Assembly: GCF_028502605.1 (NCBI RefSeq)
Contig: NC_079236.1
Coordinates: 1,364,001 to 1,428,000 of the forward strand
Origin: Trichoderma breve
Taxonomy: Eukaryota > Ascomycota > Sordariomycetes > Hypocreales > Hypocreaceae
Direction: 5' to 3'
DNA length: 64,000 nt
Of the stretch, positions 25,301 through 37,334 are shown piece by piece. Position 1 is the first letter of the stretch; the number at the start of each line of letters is the position of its first letter. The notes under the pieces are model-generated. The model did no database searches. It saw only the letters and a program-made list of their open reading frames with translations, and was not told the origin of the DNA. Made by a program: the position numbers and the translations under genes.

Positions 25301-25740
25301 AAGAGGCCGAAGTCGTCATTTCCGTCATCGGTGATGGAGTTGGACGCCGGAGTCGATTTCCTCGCCATCGAACCGTTGGAGAGCTCTACGCTCGGCATCT
25401 GCTGGTCGTGTATCGGTACGAATGGCTGCCTCGCAATGCTGTTGACGGCATTCATGTTGTGTGGCGGCACTGAGGTCATGGCGCCGGGCTGATGCTGTGA
25501 GAAAGGGTCGGCCTGGTGGTTATTGATGCCGGGTTGATCAGGCATGTGGAGATCGGGTATGGCAGAGAAGGGAAAATTAAAATCACCAAAGTGAGGATTG
25601 GCGCCCATGATGTCGTCGGGAGGCACCTCGCGCTGCCCGCTGCCAGAAGGTTCTCGTTGCGCGTAAAGCTGGGACGGATCGAAGTTGTGGCGATTTGTGT
25701 TGCGGAATTGGCGATTCATGCCGGCCCGGCCGTCCGACAT
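22351..25740 (-). CDS. Zn2Cys6 transcription factor with fungal-specific regulatory domain
   Basis: Two exons, 25740-24632 and 24523-22351 (1093 aa), with a 108-bp GT-AG intron. Its splice gives RKLK-NDTLPPVLVLSVCAIAARF, the conserved start of the fungal_trans middle domain. The zinc cluster is C190-x2-C193-x6-C200-x6-C207-x2-C210-x6-C217, followed by a basic linker and short coiled coil (TDYMAMLDKRLKRMEERI). The fungal_trans region runs from about 355 to 650 (FGTCHGGRAWALGGQAIRMA, RRRVMWACFMMDRF). The C-terminal 450 residues are disordered, rich in Gln, Asn, Met and Pro with a poly-Q run (CTG/CAG repeat, 22921-22950), like an activation domain. I cannot name the orthologue or its targets. 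About 10 kb of gene-free DNA lies upstream, so this gene may have an unusually long regulatory region. Confidence 0.92.
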
Positions 25741-28700
25741 GGTTTGGTATCCGGTCTACAGACCAAAGAGACTAAGTGACTCTCTCTAATTGGGAACGGG
25801 GGGGAACAGCAGATGGGAAGGCCAATTGCTGGGCATTTCACGGGTCTAAAATCCTGGATACAACGGCAGTGCCGTCTCTGTATCTGTCAAAGACGGTGCC
25901 GGCGCAGCAGGGGCGCACACGGCTGGAAATACTGGGCTGCCGGAAGCTCAAAGCTGATTGATTCTCCAGCAGCCAGACTATGGAGATGGCGATGCAGCGG
26001 CAATGGTTCGTCCGGCCAGGGGGATTCTGGCGTGGTTTATGCGAGCGGGCGAGTGGGAGATCCGTGATGGTGACGACGATGGAGTTGATGTGGGATGAAG
26101 ATTGATTAACAAGCAGAGCAAAGGCAAAGGCAGAGCAGAGCAAAAACTAAGAGGGGATTCAAGAGAGAAGATTGGAACTGAGCTGTGCTGGCAGATGAAG
26201 CCAAGCCAGGAAGCAAGCACCAGCGGGTGGGACAAGGCAGGTGCATCGATGAAGAGAGCCACAAGGCGTGGGTCAGCAGGCACTCCGTACTTGCCGCGTA
26301 TCGGTAAGGTCGCCCACAGGTACCGGTACGAACTCGAGTACTTGGCTCTTATGCTGACGCCGCCTAGCCAGGGCTTGCCAGGGCTACGACTGCTGCCCGC
26401 GCCGAGCGTGTTCGCTGCGCCAGGTGGTACTCGACAGCGCGGCGGAGCGTACAGGTACTCCGGACTCGGTTCTCGGTACAACGGCGCTCCCTTTTCCGTT
26501 CGTGCAGCCACGAGCTTGGCAGCTCTGGCAGGGTTCGTGGGCGGCCGCAAAGTTCAGTGGCCCCTGTGCTGGGTGCGAGTAAATGCTACCAGACCAAGAC
26601 TACCAGCTCCTGTAGGGCCTGCTAGACAGGCTAACTGAAGACATCTGGAACCTGTTGGGCGGGCGAATTAGCGGGCTAATGCGGTCGGTTGGTTCCATTA
26701 ACCTGGAGAATTTGGCGAGTTAGTGCTCGACCCTTATATCCATCCATTCCATCAATGGGTACGAGTACAGTGCTCACATGTACAGAGTACCCGAACAAGG
26801 CTGCTGAAGATACGGGTATGGGGTTTGACAGGCGCTTTTGGTCTACATGTACCTATCGATACCGACATCAATATCTACTATAACAACATCAGACAGAGAA
26901 GCCCAAGTACTCACTCGTACTTTTACCCCTGCTGGTATTTGTCATACCCGTCCTGAGCACAAATGTGCGTCCTGCCATGCTGCCATGCTGCAATGCCCAT
27001 GTGAGCATGTGCATGCAGCGTTGTGCTGTATAGTAGAAGTGCAGTACTGCCAATACTGTACGAGGCCCTCCTCCATGCCAGTACTCGTACCTGGTAGCAG
27101 CAGCCAAGGTACCTGTGCAGCACTCAACTGGTCCCCTGCGCGCCAGCCAGACGGGGCCTGCAGACGCCACTGAACGCCTAGTGTGCCAGTGCACGCCGCT
27201 GGGAATACCCCAGGCTGGCGCCTAATTGTGGGGGTGAAAACGGAGCTGGTGCCGAATGGAAAGCACTGACCAAAACGGTGGCCCCCGGGGGCACGGTCGC
27301 TTGGGGTGAACCTACAGAAATTGAAATGGAGCCCAGACATCGAAGCCATCAGCACGGTAATATATAAGGATGGGTGTGGTATCAATAACATATCAAATGG
27401 GAACCAACACAGCACGGATACAGATTCACATATATACGATAGGAACTAGAGCTGTACCAGCGTTGAAATACATACATCTCACACCATTGACGATGCTATT
27501 GAGGTTCGGACACTTCACAGGCAGCAGGCAACTAAAAATGAATAGGAACATTTAGCAGGACTATGTGCAGAGCTAGAGGGTCTGATCGCCAGAAAAGGCG
27601 GGCAGCAGAAACAGCCAGAAGAGGGGTCGCCGATGACGGGATTGCAAGGCTGCTCTGAAATGAATCATACAGAAGCCATCACCATAGAGAGCCTTTGCTT
27701 TCCTGACTCTCCCCTCCTCCCGTATTCGGCAACCTGATATCAAGGAGGAAGACGTAGACGCAGACGCAGACGCAGATAATCAATAGCACGGGTAAATTTT
27801 GCCGCGACGGGGTCCGGAACGGCTGAGGCCCCCAAGCGAGGCAAAGGCACTGATTGTGTGCCTCGGGGCGCGCCTTTGGGCGGCTGACGCAGCAGCCCTC
27901 TCCGTCAAGACTGTTTGAATCTGCACAACGTGGAAACAAATCCGCCGAGTAACTCGATACCATCAAGGATACCCACCAATCGAGATGGCGGATGTCTTGA
28001 AGCCGACGCGGCGTGCACAGTAACTGGCGACACGTTGCTCTAGTCTCTAGTCACCGTTGGGCCAGAGCCGGAGCAGAGACGGCGCGGGGGGGCTGAGCAC
28101 GCAAAGAATGGCATCGTCCCCGAGTGGCTGCGGCCTGCCACTACAGCCAAGCTATGGTTCGAAGGATACCTGTTGTAAATTCCAAGAAGGGCAACGGTGT
28201 GGTTCGGGTTGAGGCTTGCTCCGGAAACTCCGTTTGCTTGACGGTTTCAAGCAAGATCAAAACTCAAATTCATGAAAACGCTCCGGATAATAGATAAGAT
28301 AGCCGCATACGCTCTGGCGGAGAGTTGTGCTTCATGAGACGAATATGTACATTCTCGGATTTCTATCAGAGTTGCGTTGGTGCTGACGTAGCAGCAAGAT
28401 TTGGAATTCGGTGGTAATAAGAGCTTGGCAGCATATGTCGTTGCATCCATCCGTTTGCCTGTGCTGTGCTGTATTGTATTATAGGTCATCAACAAGCGAG
28501 GCCATCGTCGATGGCTTCAGCATGGCCCCCTCATGGCTGGCTCTCGCTATTGTGTGGACATGTGGACCGCGGTGAGATTCTCATCCCGCGCGATAACGCT
28601 TTCACGCACATCTGCCCCCTAGAACAACATGTGGCATTTGTCGCAAGCAATGGGTACGAGAGATGCAAAGCAGCTAAACTAGCGGCATCGAGTCGCAGCC

Positions 28701-29374
28701 AATCCTTCGTCGCTCACGGCCAAATTCCCGTCGCCTGGAGGTGTGGGCTGCAAGCTGCTAGCTCTACAGAGACCCGAGCCGATGATGACCTCGCCGGACA
28801 CAACTGCAAATGGACCCCGAGGTAAGCTGTCGTTTACCAACTGCCGTTCATGTCCGCATGTATCAAGGTCCACTCCGCAACTTTAGCATCCACGAACCTG
28901 AAGTTTTTTGTCAAAGTGCTCGCATAACTCCGGCACCCCAGGACGAGAATGAAATCAAAACATTACCTGTCACATAGTAAGTGCCTACCTAGGCCCAGTG
29001 ATGATGCTATCAAGACTGAACGAACGGCTTGAATCTCTTTATCCATGTCGATTAGCCAACGAGGAAATGGCAATATCAAACAGCTTACGGGGGTAGGAGC
29101 TCAGCTGAGGTCGCATCAGTACGGGCAGGTATTGATATTATTAGGCACTTGTGTAGATGCACGGTCCGTGCTCGTACTATCAACGAGTAAGTGCTAGGGA
29201 GTCAGTAGATTGGTCGGCAAGGTGCCATGTTGAAGACATAAGGACATCAACACAAGTACTACTAACTAAGGCAATACGGCATAGAAACCAATCCGGTGAC
29301 TTTCCTGGAATGGAAATACGTATACCATGTTTGCTTCTTTAGTGCATTGAAAGGGGCTCATGTCTCCTACGAGT

Positions 29375-29397
29375 GCAAGGCAAGGCAAGGCAAGGCA
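29375..29397. repeat. GGCAA pentanucleotide repeat
   Basis: About four and a half tandem copies of the 5-bp unit (GCAAG phase) in gene-free DNA. Confidence 0.8.
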
Positions 29398-29445
29398 AAT
29401 ACATGCACTCATGTACGGAGTACCTTGTTGAGGTTGGCCAGTACG

Positions 29446-29468
29446 AGTACTCCGTACAGTACGGTACT
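29446..29468. repeat. Imperfect inverted repeat of GTAC-type sequence
   Basis: AGTACTCCGTAC and GTACGGTACT flank a single A, giving a stem with one bulged base. It overlaps a copy of the dispersed motif. Confidence 0.6.
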
Positions 29469-29823
29469 TCAACTTACTCGTACTTGTCATGTAACAGCAA
29501 TAGAGCTGGCCGATAAGGCTGCAAGCAACTTGCTTCCTTCCCCGGACTCATACCCACTTGCCGCCTACCTCCTTACCTTATCTGCAAAAGAGTCAGGCTT
29601 GGAATCAGCAAGTACCTGCACAAGTGTCTTAGTAAGTCAGAGGTACAGTCAAGGATACTACCAAAACCAACCTGGCGAGGCATCACTCTTGGCAGCAAAG
29701 ATCGTCTCCCCTTGCTGACGGCGAACGGTCGAGTCTGGTGGCATTGCGCGCGACAAGCGACTCGAAACCAAGAGCCAAAGTGCCTGCAAGTGCCTGCATG
29801 CGCCAGCACAACTTAGAGCTAGT

Positions 29824-29867
29824 AGCAGCGCTCCAGCAGCGCTCCAGCAGCGCTCTAGCAGCCCTCT
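29824..29867. repeat. 11-bp tandem repeat, four copies
   Basis: The unit AGCAGCGCTCC is repeated four times; the third copy has one change and the fourth two. There is no gene around it. Confidence 0.85.
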
Positions 29868-30234
29868 CTGGCCCTGAAACTTTTGCCCCGGCACCGCTTT
29901 TCCGCCTGGAGCAGCGGGCCCCTGTCAAAGAGAGAGCACTAAGGCAAGCCAACTGGCATGACGTCCCGTCGTGCTGGACAAGGTCTCCCACGCCTTTTAA
30001 GTTAATTTTAAACGCGGGACCCTCCAACAAAGAATCCCTGCAGCACAATAACTGACACCCGCCGGAGAACAAGCCAAAGAGGTAGAAAGGCGTCGCAATC
30101 ATTCGGGCATACTCGTACTGTACAGCTGCGTTCCTGGCCAATGGGCAGAGCGACATGGCAGCTCAGCTACTAGGTATCTACCTACCTGTACGAGTACATG
30201 CATCTACGAATACGTGCACAGCCCGTTTGCAAGC

Positions 30235-30255
30235 ACAGACAGACAGACAGACAGC
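30235..30255. repeat. ACAG/GACA tetranucleotide microsatellite
   Basis: About five copies of the GACA unit. A looser TACAGG repeat follows at about 30264-30295. Confidence 0.8.
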
Positions 30256-30900
30256 CAGGCTCAAGTACAGGTACGGATACAGGTACAGGTACCGGTAAAG
30301 TACGGCTGCGGAACAGCACGTGCGCGGCAACTGCCCCGACTCAGACTCACCTCCTCGTTCAAGATCCAAGGATCAATATGCGATATGGGCAGGAGCAGCG
30401 GACTGCAATACGGACTCTCGACTCAGGCACGCCCCCAGGCTCAGCCCCTGAGATCGAGGTGACCTGACCTCGAGAGATTCAACCCGCCTGTCTTTCGCTT
30501 CCCCTTGCATCTGATCACTGATGCTTGACTGCTTGTACTCGTACTCTCTCTTGTTGCCCGACGGCGCAAAGCCCACAAACAAAGACCAAGTGGAGGCACC
30601 GGAATCAAGCACGCAAGCTTTGCAGTGCCAGTGCCAGTTCTCCGTATTGGTGCCAGTATTGGTCCTGGTGCGAGTTTCCAAGGACCGTTGCGGACTGCCG
30701 CCATCATGATCCAAGGAGTTTTGCTTCAGAGCACAGCAAGTGAGAGGTGGGTACCAGACGTACGTCTCCAGGCTTCACCTACGACTCTGCGATGCAACCT
30801 ACGGCAGTCATCAGCATCAGCCTGGTTCAGTGGCGATAAGTAATGTTCTTCTGCCTTGTTTCAACTTTCGATCGGCAGCGTTGCATACGATACATACATA

Positions 30901-33900
30901 ATACCGACAAACGGGGATTTCGCCAGTTTCTCCACTGACTTACTTGTAGAACGAGATGGACCCGAAACCCAGCTCCACCTCCGACCAGGCATGACTTGCC
31001 CTACGGACAGCGTTCCTTGAAGTGTGGAGGCCGGTGCGCAGCAAGAAATCATCTTTAATGTCCGGTTTGCTCACGGCAGGGCTCCCTCCATTGGCGACCA
31101 AATGTGCCACCAAGAAAGGAAGAAAAAGAAGAAGAAAAATAGCTTGCCTGCGTTGTGAGATCTACCGCACTCCTTGAGCACCATCTTCTCATGTTCCGCA
31201 TCGTCAGTACGGAGTTTATATATGCATTCTTTGGGATTCCATCTCTTCCCGGGATGCCTTGGCGGCACCTGTTTTGTTTCCCGTTGGAGTTGCAAGGATA
31301 CCCCGTGCGGCCGGCCTTTATCACCGCCTTTACGATCCTACGGGACACGGATCACGGAACGCGGGATATCATGCATTCGACATGTTGCACTGCGTCCTTA
31401 CTGACGATATCCATGTCCCTTTCGGTGTTATTTCGACGGGGCAGCCGCTTTCGGCGGACTCCGGAGATATGGCCGTACTCAGACTCCTCCCGGTGACAGC
31501 TTGCAGTTGCAGCCGAGTCTCAGCGTCCCTGCGCATCTCACGCCGAGACACCAAGTTCAAAGTTGGAAATGCGATGATGAATCAACACAGCCGCCGGCGC
31601 GCCCCGCAATGTACAACAGCTTCAAGACGTTTATTTTGCTAAACCATCATTGGCTTGGCCTTTACCCCAATCCGCAGGCCAGTGTTGCGCCAGTAGTAGT
31701 TAGCCCGCTGGTCATCGTCGCTTATTGCCATCTCTACGCAGGTGGCACCCCGTCACCGCACTTGGTCACAACTCTGTCTTCAGCACGTCTGATCAGTCAC
31801 TATATCCTATATCCTCCCGGTACACCACAAAAGTATGCTGTGTGGTCGAAACCTTGTCACCTCTGGGTTCCTAGGTAGACAGAGCCAATCCACCTGGTGT
31901 TATCCCACGTGCATGTCCCGGTGCCGTCTCTCTTACAGGTCATTCAACAAACGGCGGGCCACATCTATGGAATCGAACAAAGTCCAGCCCCTCACCCAGG
32001 GTTATTCCCCCGCATATGCGTCATCTCAGAGCCTGCCCTGGCATGGTTGTCTCGAGCATACATCTCGCTTTTCAAGATTGGATTGGCGGGCCGGTGCTTA
32101 ACTAAGGTCGATGACTGCAGTTTCAGCCAAGGTAGCAATTCGTATCGCGCCGTGTCCGGACAAACTCGCCTCGACAAAACCCCCCCACTGCCTGTCCTCG
32201 GCTCGCGACAGTACTCGCGCTCTACTTGTACTAACTCTCATTACAAGTTTATCGTACTAGGAGGTAACTTTATAAGGGGCGCAAAGTTTGTGAGTTGGTG
32301 CTTACCAGAACTTATATGCTAGGCAATCTATTTTTGATCATTCATGGAATGTTCGTCACATCTCTGGGCTCGAGTTCTGGGCTCCCTTCTCTCCACTTCG
32401 GAATTCACTTTCCAGCCCTGACAGGGTACGATTGCTCTAGCGGCAATAAAAATTGCAATATAGCGACACCATTCCGCTGTTAACCCGACTCAGGAAGTCA
32501 ACTTTCCGCAAAGCCCGCACTAGTTGCATTCGGGCATTTCCATCCCTTGTTTTCCCGTTTGTCCAGCCTGTTGGCACACCTCTTTGAAAGGGGTCTGCTG
32601 TCTGAGAGACTATGTCTGCCAACAGTCTCAATGACAAATAATAAGACTCGTATCTTTGCTCTGAGACAATAGCAACGGAACCAGCTCCGTAGTACGAATA
32701 CAAGTGCTGCAAAGTACGACTACCGCTCCATGCTCGTCACAACTTCTTACATGCTAGCCATGCTCCGGCCGCCACAGCCAGGCATACATATTGCAAGGTC
32801 ATACTTGCACAGGTAATCATCTCTGCTACTGCTACTAGCACGTCTCAGCCTGTTTTAAAAATATGAGATATTACAGATTGCATGGCCGTTTCTCCTTTTA
32901 GCCTCGCTTCATGTTCCCGTCAGACCCCCCAGTTCAGCCCAAGAGAGCAAATGCCACTCTACGGAGCATGGTATTGCTACTTGTTCCCCTCAAGGTATTT
33001 CTCTTTACATCATCGCCGTGTCATGAATGTTTTTTTTTTTACCAGATATACCTGAGTTTTTTCTCGGCGCAATCATCAACGGGTATCTAGCATGGCCGCT
33101 ATTCTCTGTCACGGGCATAATGATTTGTTAGACCTTGAATCTTCTAGAAACAGTGCCGCCATCTCCCGGCTTGTGAGGTTCAGCCCTTTGTGGGACAAGT
33201 CAAGTGAAACGGAGCTTCTGAACGGTTTGCATTTCTGGACTAAGCTCCGTTATCCACCTTTGCCCGACTACCCGTGAATAACCCTGGGCAATGCAGGGCA
33301 ATTCCGACAGACAGGGCTAACAGCAACTTCACCGACTTGCAAGTGTTGATGAACCTAAGCCCTCAGCCAATATCTCTTGACTTGCATCCCCCACAGTCTA
33401 AAGGCACAGGCACAGATGCGGTAGGCATCACGAGACGCTACACAGATTTAGGCCCTACCCAGCTACCTCGTTGACGGTTCTGGACCTGAGCGATATTGAG
33501 CCATGGCTGGAGATTCGCTCTTTATACGAGACATACCTGTATTCAGTTAGGTCAGGGCCAACGAGTCCTCGCTGTTGATACTGTAATTAGCATACCTTGC
33601 TGGCTCAGGAAGGATGCAAAATCCTCCGACGACCTATACTATACTGCTTGTATGAATCTGCGCATCAGGAGCATGCAGGCTCTGTATCTTGGATATCAGC
33701 ATCACGACTTGGCGGGCAGCAAAACGGTCGGCTTAGGGACCATTTTCGGAGAAGTTCCGATATGCTGCAGCTAAAGTTACCGAACCGGCCATGTACAGTA
33801 CGACTACGGATTTTGTTGCCGGGTTTTACGCCAAATGTCTGTTTTGGTGGCCGAGTTTTGCATGTGCCGAGATTCGGTCGCCAGGGATTGGGCAGCAAAA

Positions 33901-35828
33901 AGCTGCAAGGTTATAATCAAGGGACAAGAGAGAAAGAGAGTGACAACAGGGACAAGGACAAGAAAGAGAGAGAAAAGAACAGATAGGCGGCCAGACAAGG
34001 GAGCTTCATCGGAAGGGTGTCCTGTTAAGACCCCTTCCTGGCCCTTTTGCACCCAAAAGAGGGTGCTGCCAATGCATGTCGTGAGAACACTTGTCGAGAA
34101 AGGGCACGCAAGCACATCAGCGGCACAACCTATACAAAGTGCCCCCTAGTAGGATTCGCATTCGCATATCCGTAGTACGTAAGCCCTCCAGATGCGACCT
34201 TCTCATCATACATGTGGCGACTGGAGCTTTTCAAACCTGGAACATACACGCAAGTCACCGGACACTCAGCCTGACTAACCCGTTACTTGTGTAACAACGG
34301 AAGAAACAAGAAGAGAAAAAGAGGCCAAGGGGACACACAGCCTGTCACTTGTTCCGTCTTCAGCCCCCAAACACCCAATGGCAGCTCACTCAAAGCCACC
34401 CCTCCCCCGATTTTCTCTCCTTGTCCTTATCCCGCTCTATCAGAAACACAAAGAAAGTTTCTCCGCACCAATGAGAAAGGACATTAGGAACCTTTCTTTC
34501 CTTTCTTCCCCCCTTTCATACGAGTAACTACTCGGACACTTTCTTATTGAATTTCGAGGTTCTTGTCAGGATAATCCTTGGAGCAGTTTGATTGGCCAGC
34601 CTCTTACAGTAATAGTAAAGAGAAAAACGAAACATATCTAAGATCCACCAATTCCCCGTATTAGGTAGGGCGGCAGAGAAGAGCCCGAAAAATTCCAGGG
34701 TAGGTCAACCCCCAAAACCCCCCTCCCCTTCCAAAGGCGCAATTTCGTGCCAAGAACGGGGTCCGTGGCAAACCACATAGAGAGAGCACGAGTAAGTTCA
34801 CACATACAAGGTAGGATATAGTGGTAAGGCTTGTAAGCATACATACAGTAGGGTACGGCCCGGGGGCGGCTCTCGCTCAAGCAAGAAAAATCCTTCGAAA
34901 CGTGAAATAGGCTCGGAGCCGAGGAACTAACGGCAACGAAAAGGAAGGAGAAAGAAGAAAAAAAAATTAGAGATAGCTTGTCTGACTCTCTTTTTTTAGG
35001 CGAAGGATTCATTCATCCATGTATGTCTGCAGATGACATACATACATTAAGTAGTTCCATTTTCCCGTTTATACGAGCGTAAACTCGTGCTAGGAATCAA
35101 ACCCCAGGTAAAACTGTACTAGTGAAGTGGTTCTGTAGGTATATAAGAAAAAAGATATGAAAGGGACCCTTGCGCTGTGATAAGCGCGTCCAATCGGCGG
35201 TCTTGTATGTATGGAAACTGCTAGTCCTTAGGATCAGCGCTTGGATCCAAAGTCTTGATGTTGCTCAACAAGTCTACAGATATTCGGTCAAGGGGTGCCG
35301 CGCCTATGCTCCATGAATGCGGCAGGCTAACTACTCGTAAACTACGGACCATGTGGTTCCTTGACGATCTCCCTCATCAATGCGGCAGGTAGACCAACGG
35401 GTCTTTGATCCTCCATCACGGATTTGGTCGTCCCTGCATGTGATGGCCCTTGACAGTATCCAGTATTTTTGCCTGATTTGTATGAATCGAGCTACCCAAG
35501 CTACTGTGCCTAGCAGATAACCAACGTGCTAGGGGTATAACAACTCTAATTGTATTTGGTGCTGGGCCTATTCTACTACAGACGTCTCCAACTCCAAAAA
35601 AGAGACATCATCTCGGCCCAAAGGAAAATATTTACATAGCCTAATGAAGGATTGCCGCCCAGGTCTATAATGGTGCTACACCGAATGAATGCTAAACCGT
35701 TTCTTTGTTGAGAAAACCCCCACGACATCGCCCAAAGTTGCCGCCTTGCAGGGCCACAGCGTTGCCCAGACTCGGCCGAAATCGCAATCCCTGTCTTAAC
35801 AGGAGAGTGCTTCAGAGGATTCATCTTC
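30901..35828. other. Gene desert, part 2
   Basis: Nearly 5 kb with no supportable gene. Frames such as 31897-32322 (plus), 33597-33986 (plus) and 34638-35012 (minus) have no domains, poor codon texture and no splice partners. A purine-rich tract lies at about 33920-33990. There are no terminal repeats or transposase-like frames. Its right edge is the 3' flank of the ALO1 gene. Confidence 0.5.
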
Positions 35829-37334
35829 CTAAATTCTCTCCTCAAAGTCATACCAAGCATCCTGGCGCAGGATGCGGTCTCTATGCCAAGGCCCGAGGAA
35901 ATGGCCGTTTGGGTCGGCAACATCGCGTATGTGTCTGAACTTGTCCAGGTCACCGCCATACATGGTTTCAATCTCGGTACTATAGGTTTCAAAGTTCTTG
36001 GCCCAATGGGGCCTGCCGCCCATATCCTTCATCAGCCACTCGAATGCCTGATAGTAACGTTCCCGACATGGTGGATCGTGCCAATAAGGCCGGTACAGAG
36101 TTGCGTTGAGATACAACGTCGGGCCATCCTTGACAGTTGGGTCAAGATAAGGTCGGGCGTTTGAAGTAAGAGTCGTATCACTGACACGAACCTCAACTGG
36201 CGCATGAACATAGAGGCCCTCGGCCGAAAAGGGAATGTTGTGTGGCACATAGTCAGGGTCATGGGGCGTGAGTTGGTTGAGCCACGAACTGAGTCTGCGA
36301 AGCGCCTCTGGGCCCTTATGCAGGGGAATCGCCCATTCGTTGACAAACTGAGAATAGAGACAATTCATCAACAGGGCTTTGCGGCTTGGCTGGACAGCTG
36401 TCGTTGTGGAACCGTTGGCAAACCCGTACTGCATGCCAAATACGAACCACTCAACCCACGGAAGGATGCGAGGCACATGCTGGGCCAGGTACAGCAGATT
36501 GTGATAGACGTAATAGCCCAAAGATCCATCGTAGTAGCTCACCGGTGGTTCGCGATGTTCTTCTTCCGTCTTCTCGGCCTGCCAGACTACCGCCCGGCGT
36601 GTGTAAGGGAACCACCAGACCCGCACAAACTCACTCTGAGTCCACAAGTCCTTTTGCCAGGCGTTGAACATTCGCAAATCAGAGTCAATGGTCTGCTTCC
36701 ACTTGAGGCTAAAGGCTGGCACAGCGCGGAAGGTGATTTCAGAGATGATGCCAAGAGAGCCGAGAGAGAGCAGCGCGGCTTGGAATAGTTCGGGATCATC
36801 ATCCTTGGAACAGGACTTGGTGGTGCCATCGATAAGGGTGATTTTGAGAGCGAGGACATCCTCGGACATGAGCCCGTGGCGGATACTGCTGCCATGGGTT
36901 CCCGTTGAGATGGCACCGGCAATTGACTGCTGGTTGATACTGCCGAGATTCGGCATGGCTAGGCCGTGGCGCTCAAGCTCCTCGCATAGCGTATACAGGC
37001 GAATGCCGCTCTGCATCACCACGATGCCGGTTTTATCGTCCACCGAGAGGATCTTGTTGTACTTGTCCAGGTTGACCAGCCAGTGCGAGGTCCAGGTAAT
37101 GTTAGAGGGCGAGTGTCCGCATCCCACAGTCGTGATTCGCTTGCGCCATTTTCGCGCATAATTGACCATCCGTTCAATTTCATCCAGCGATTCGGGCTGG
37201 ATGTAAAGCTCTGGGAGGCAGGAAAAGGTGCGCGCCCATGTGTGGTGAGTATGGTGGAAGACGGCGCGCTCGTTGAGGATCTCGTCTCCATCAACGGAAC
37301 CCTCGCCGTAGCCGAAAAGCAGCTGTTTCTGCAT
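35829..37334 (-). CDS. ALO1: D-arabinono-1,4-lactone oxidase (VAO-type flavoprotein)
   Basis: Single exon, 501 aa from the chosen ATG. The N-terminal FAD-binding domain includes HTHHTWARTF, then GCGHSPSNIT with His74 as the probable covalent FAD site, and GSINQQSIAGAISTGTHGS. The C-terminal ALO domain carries the aldonolactone-oxidase HWAK motif (GGRPHWAKNF) and ends with the conserved WHRDRIL block. The enzyme makes D-erythroascorbate from D-arabinono-1,4-lactone with H2O2 release, on mitochondrial membranes in yeast. The open frame continues 60 codons upstream to 37514, but that part is Lys/Glu/Arg-rich and unlike the family, so the start at 37334 (MQKQLLFGYG) is preferred. The N-terminus before HTHHTW is somewhat unlike other fungal ALOs, so the exact start is uncertain. 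Confidence 0.92.
   Translation of the reverse strand: MQKQLLFGYGEGSVDGDEILNERAVFHHTHHTWARTFSCLPELYIQPESLDEIERMVNYARKWRKRITTVGCGHSPSNITWTSHWLVNLDKYNKILSVDDKTGIVVMQSGIRLYTLCEELERHGLAMPNLGSINQQSIAGAISTGTHGSSIRHGLMSEDVLALKITLIDGTTKSCSKDDDPELFQAALLSLGSLGIISEITFRAVPAFSLKWKQTIDSDLRMFNAWQKDLWTQSEFVRVWWFPYTRRAVVWQAEKTEEEHREPPVSYYDGSLGYYVYHNLLYLAQHVPRILPWVEWFVFGMQYGFANGSTTTAVQPSRKALLMNCLYSQFVNEWAIPLHKGPEALRRLSSWLNQLTPHDPDYVPHNIPFSAEGLYVHAPVEVRVSDTTLTSNARPYLDPTVKDGPTLYLNATLYRPYWHDPPCRERYYQAFEWLMKDMGGRPHWAKNFETYSTEIETMYGGDLDKFRHIRDVADPNGHFLGPWHRDRILRQDAWYDFEERI

Larger units (their letters stand above)
26759..30545. repeat. Dispersed GTACGAGTAC / TACTCGTAC motif copies
   Basis: Copies of GTACGAGTA or its complement occur at 26759-26768, 27081-27090, 29441-29450, 29475-29483, 30110-30118, 30188-30197 and 30535-30544, with a related ACTCGTAC near 26913-26920. 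The core is nearly palindromic (GTAC at both ends). The clustering is visible; the function is unknown. Confidence 0.6.
25741..30900. other. Gene desert, part 1: motif-rich intergenic DNA
   Basis: No open frame here has a recognisable domain or joins others by good splice sites; the longest frames (26102-26638 plus, 25978-26550 minus) are Arg/Ser/Ala-rich shadows in GC-rich DNA. The stretch is marked by many copies of GTACGAGTAC/TACTCGTAC and GTACTCCGTAC-like sequence and by short tandem repeats. The first kilobase is probably promoter and leader of the Zn2Cys6 gene. Confidence 0.55.

Noticed and set aside
26102..26638. 178-aa plus-strand frame in the gene desert
   Set aside because: It is Arg/Ser/Ala-rich with overlapping frames on both strands, as expected from GC-rich DNA. 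No family was recognised.
34638..35012. 124-aa minus-strand frame in the desert
   Set aside because: It is hydrophobic and low-complexity, without a signal-anchor pattern or splice partners.
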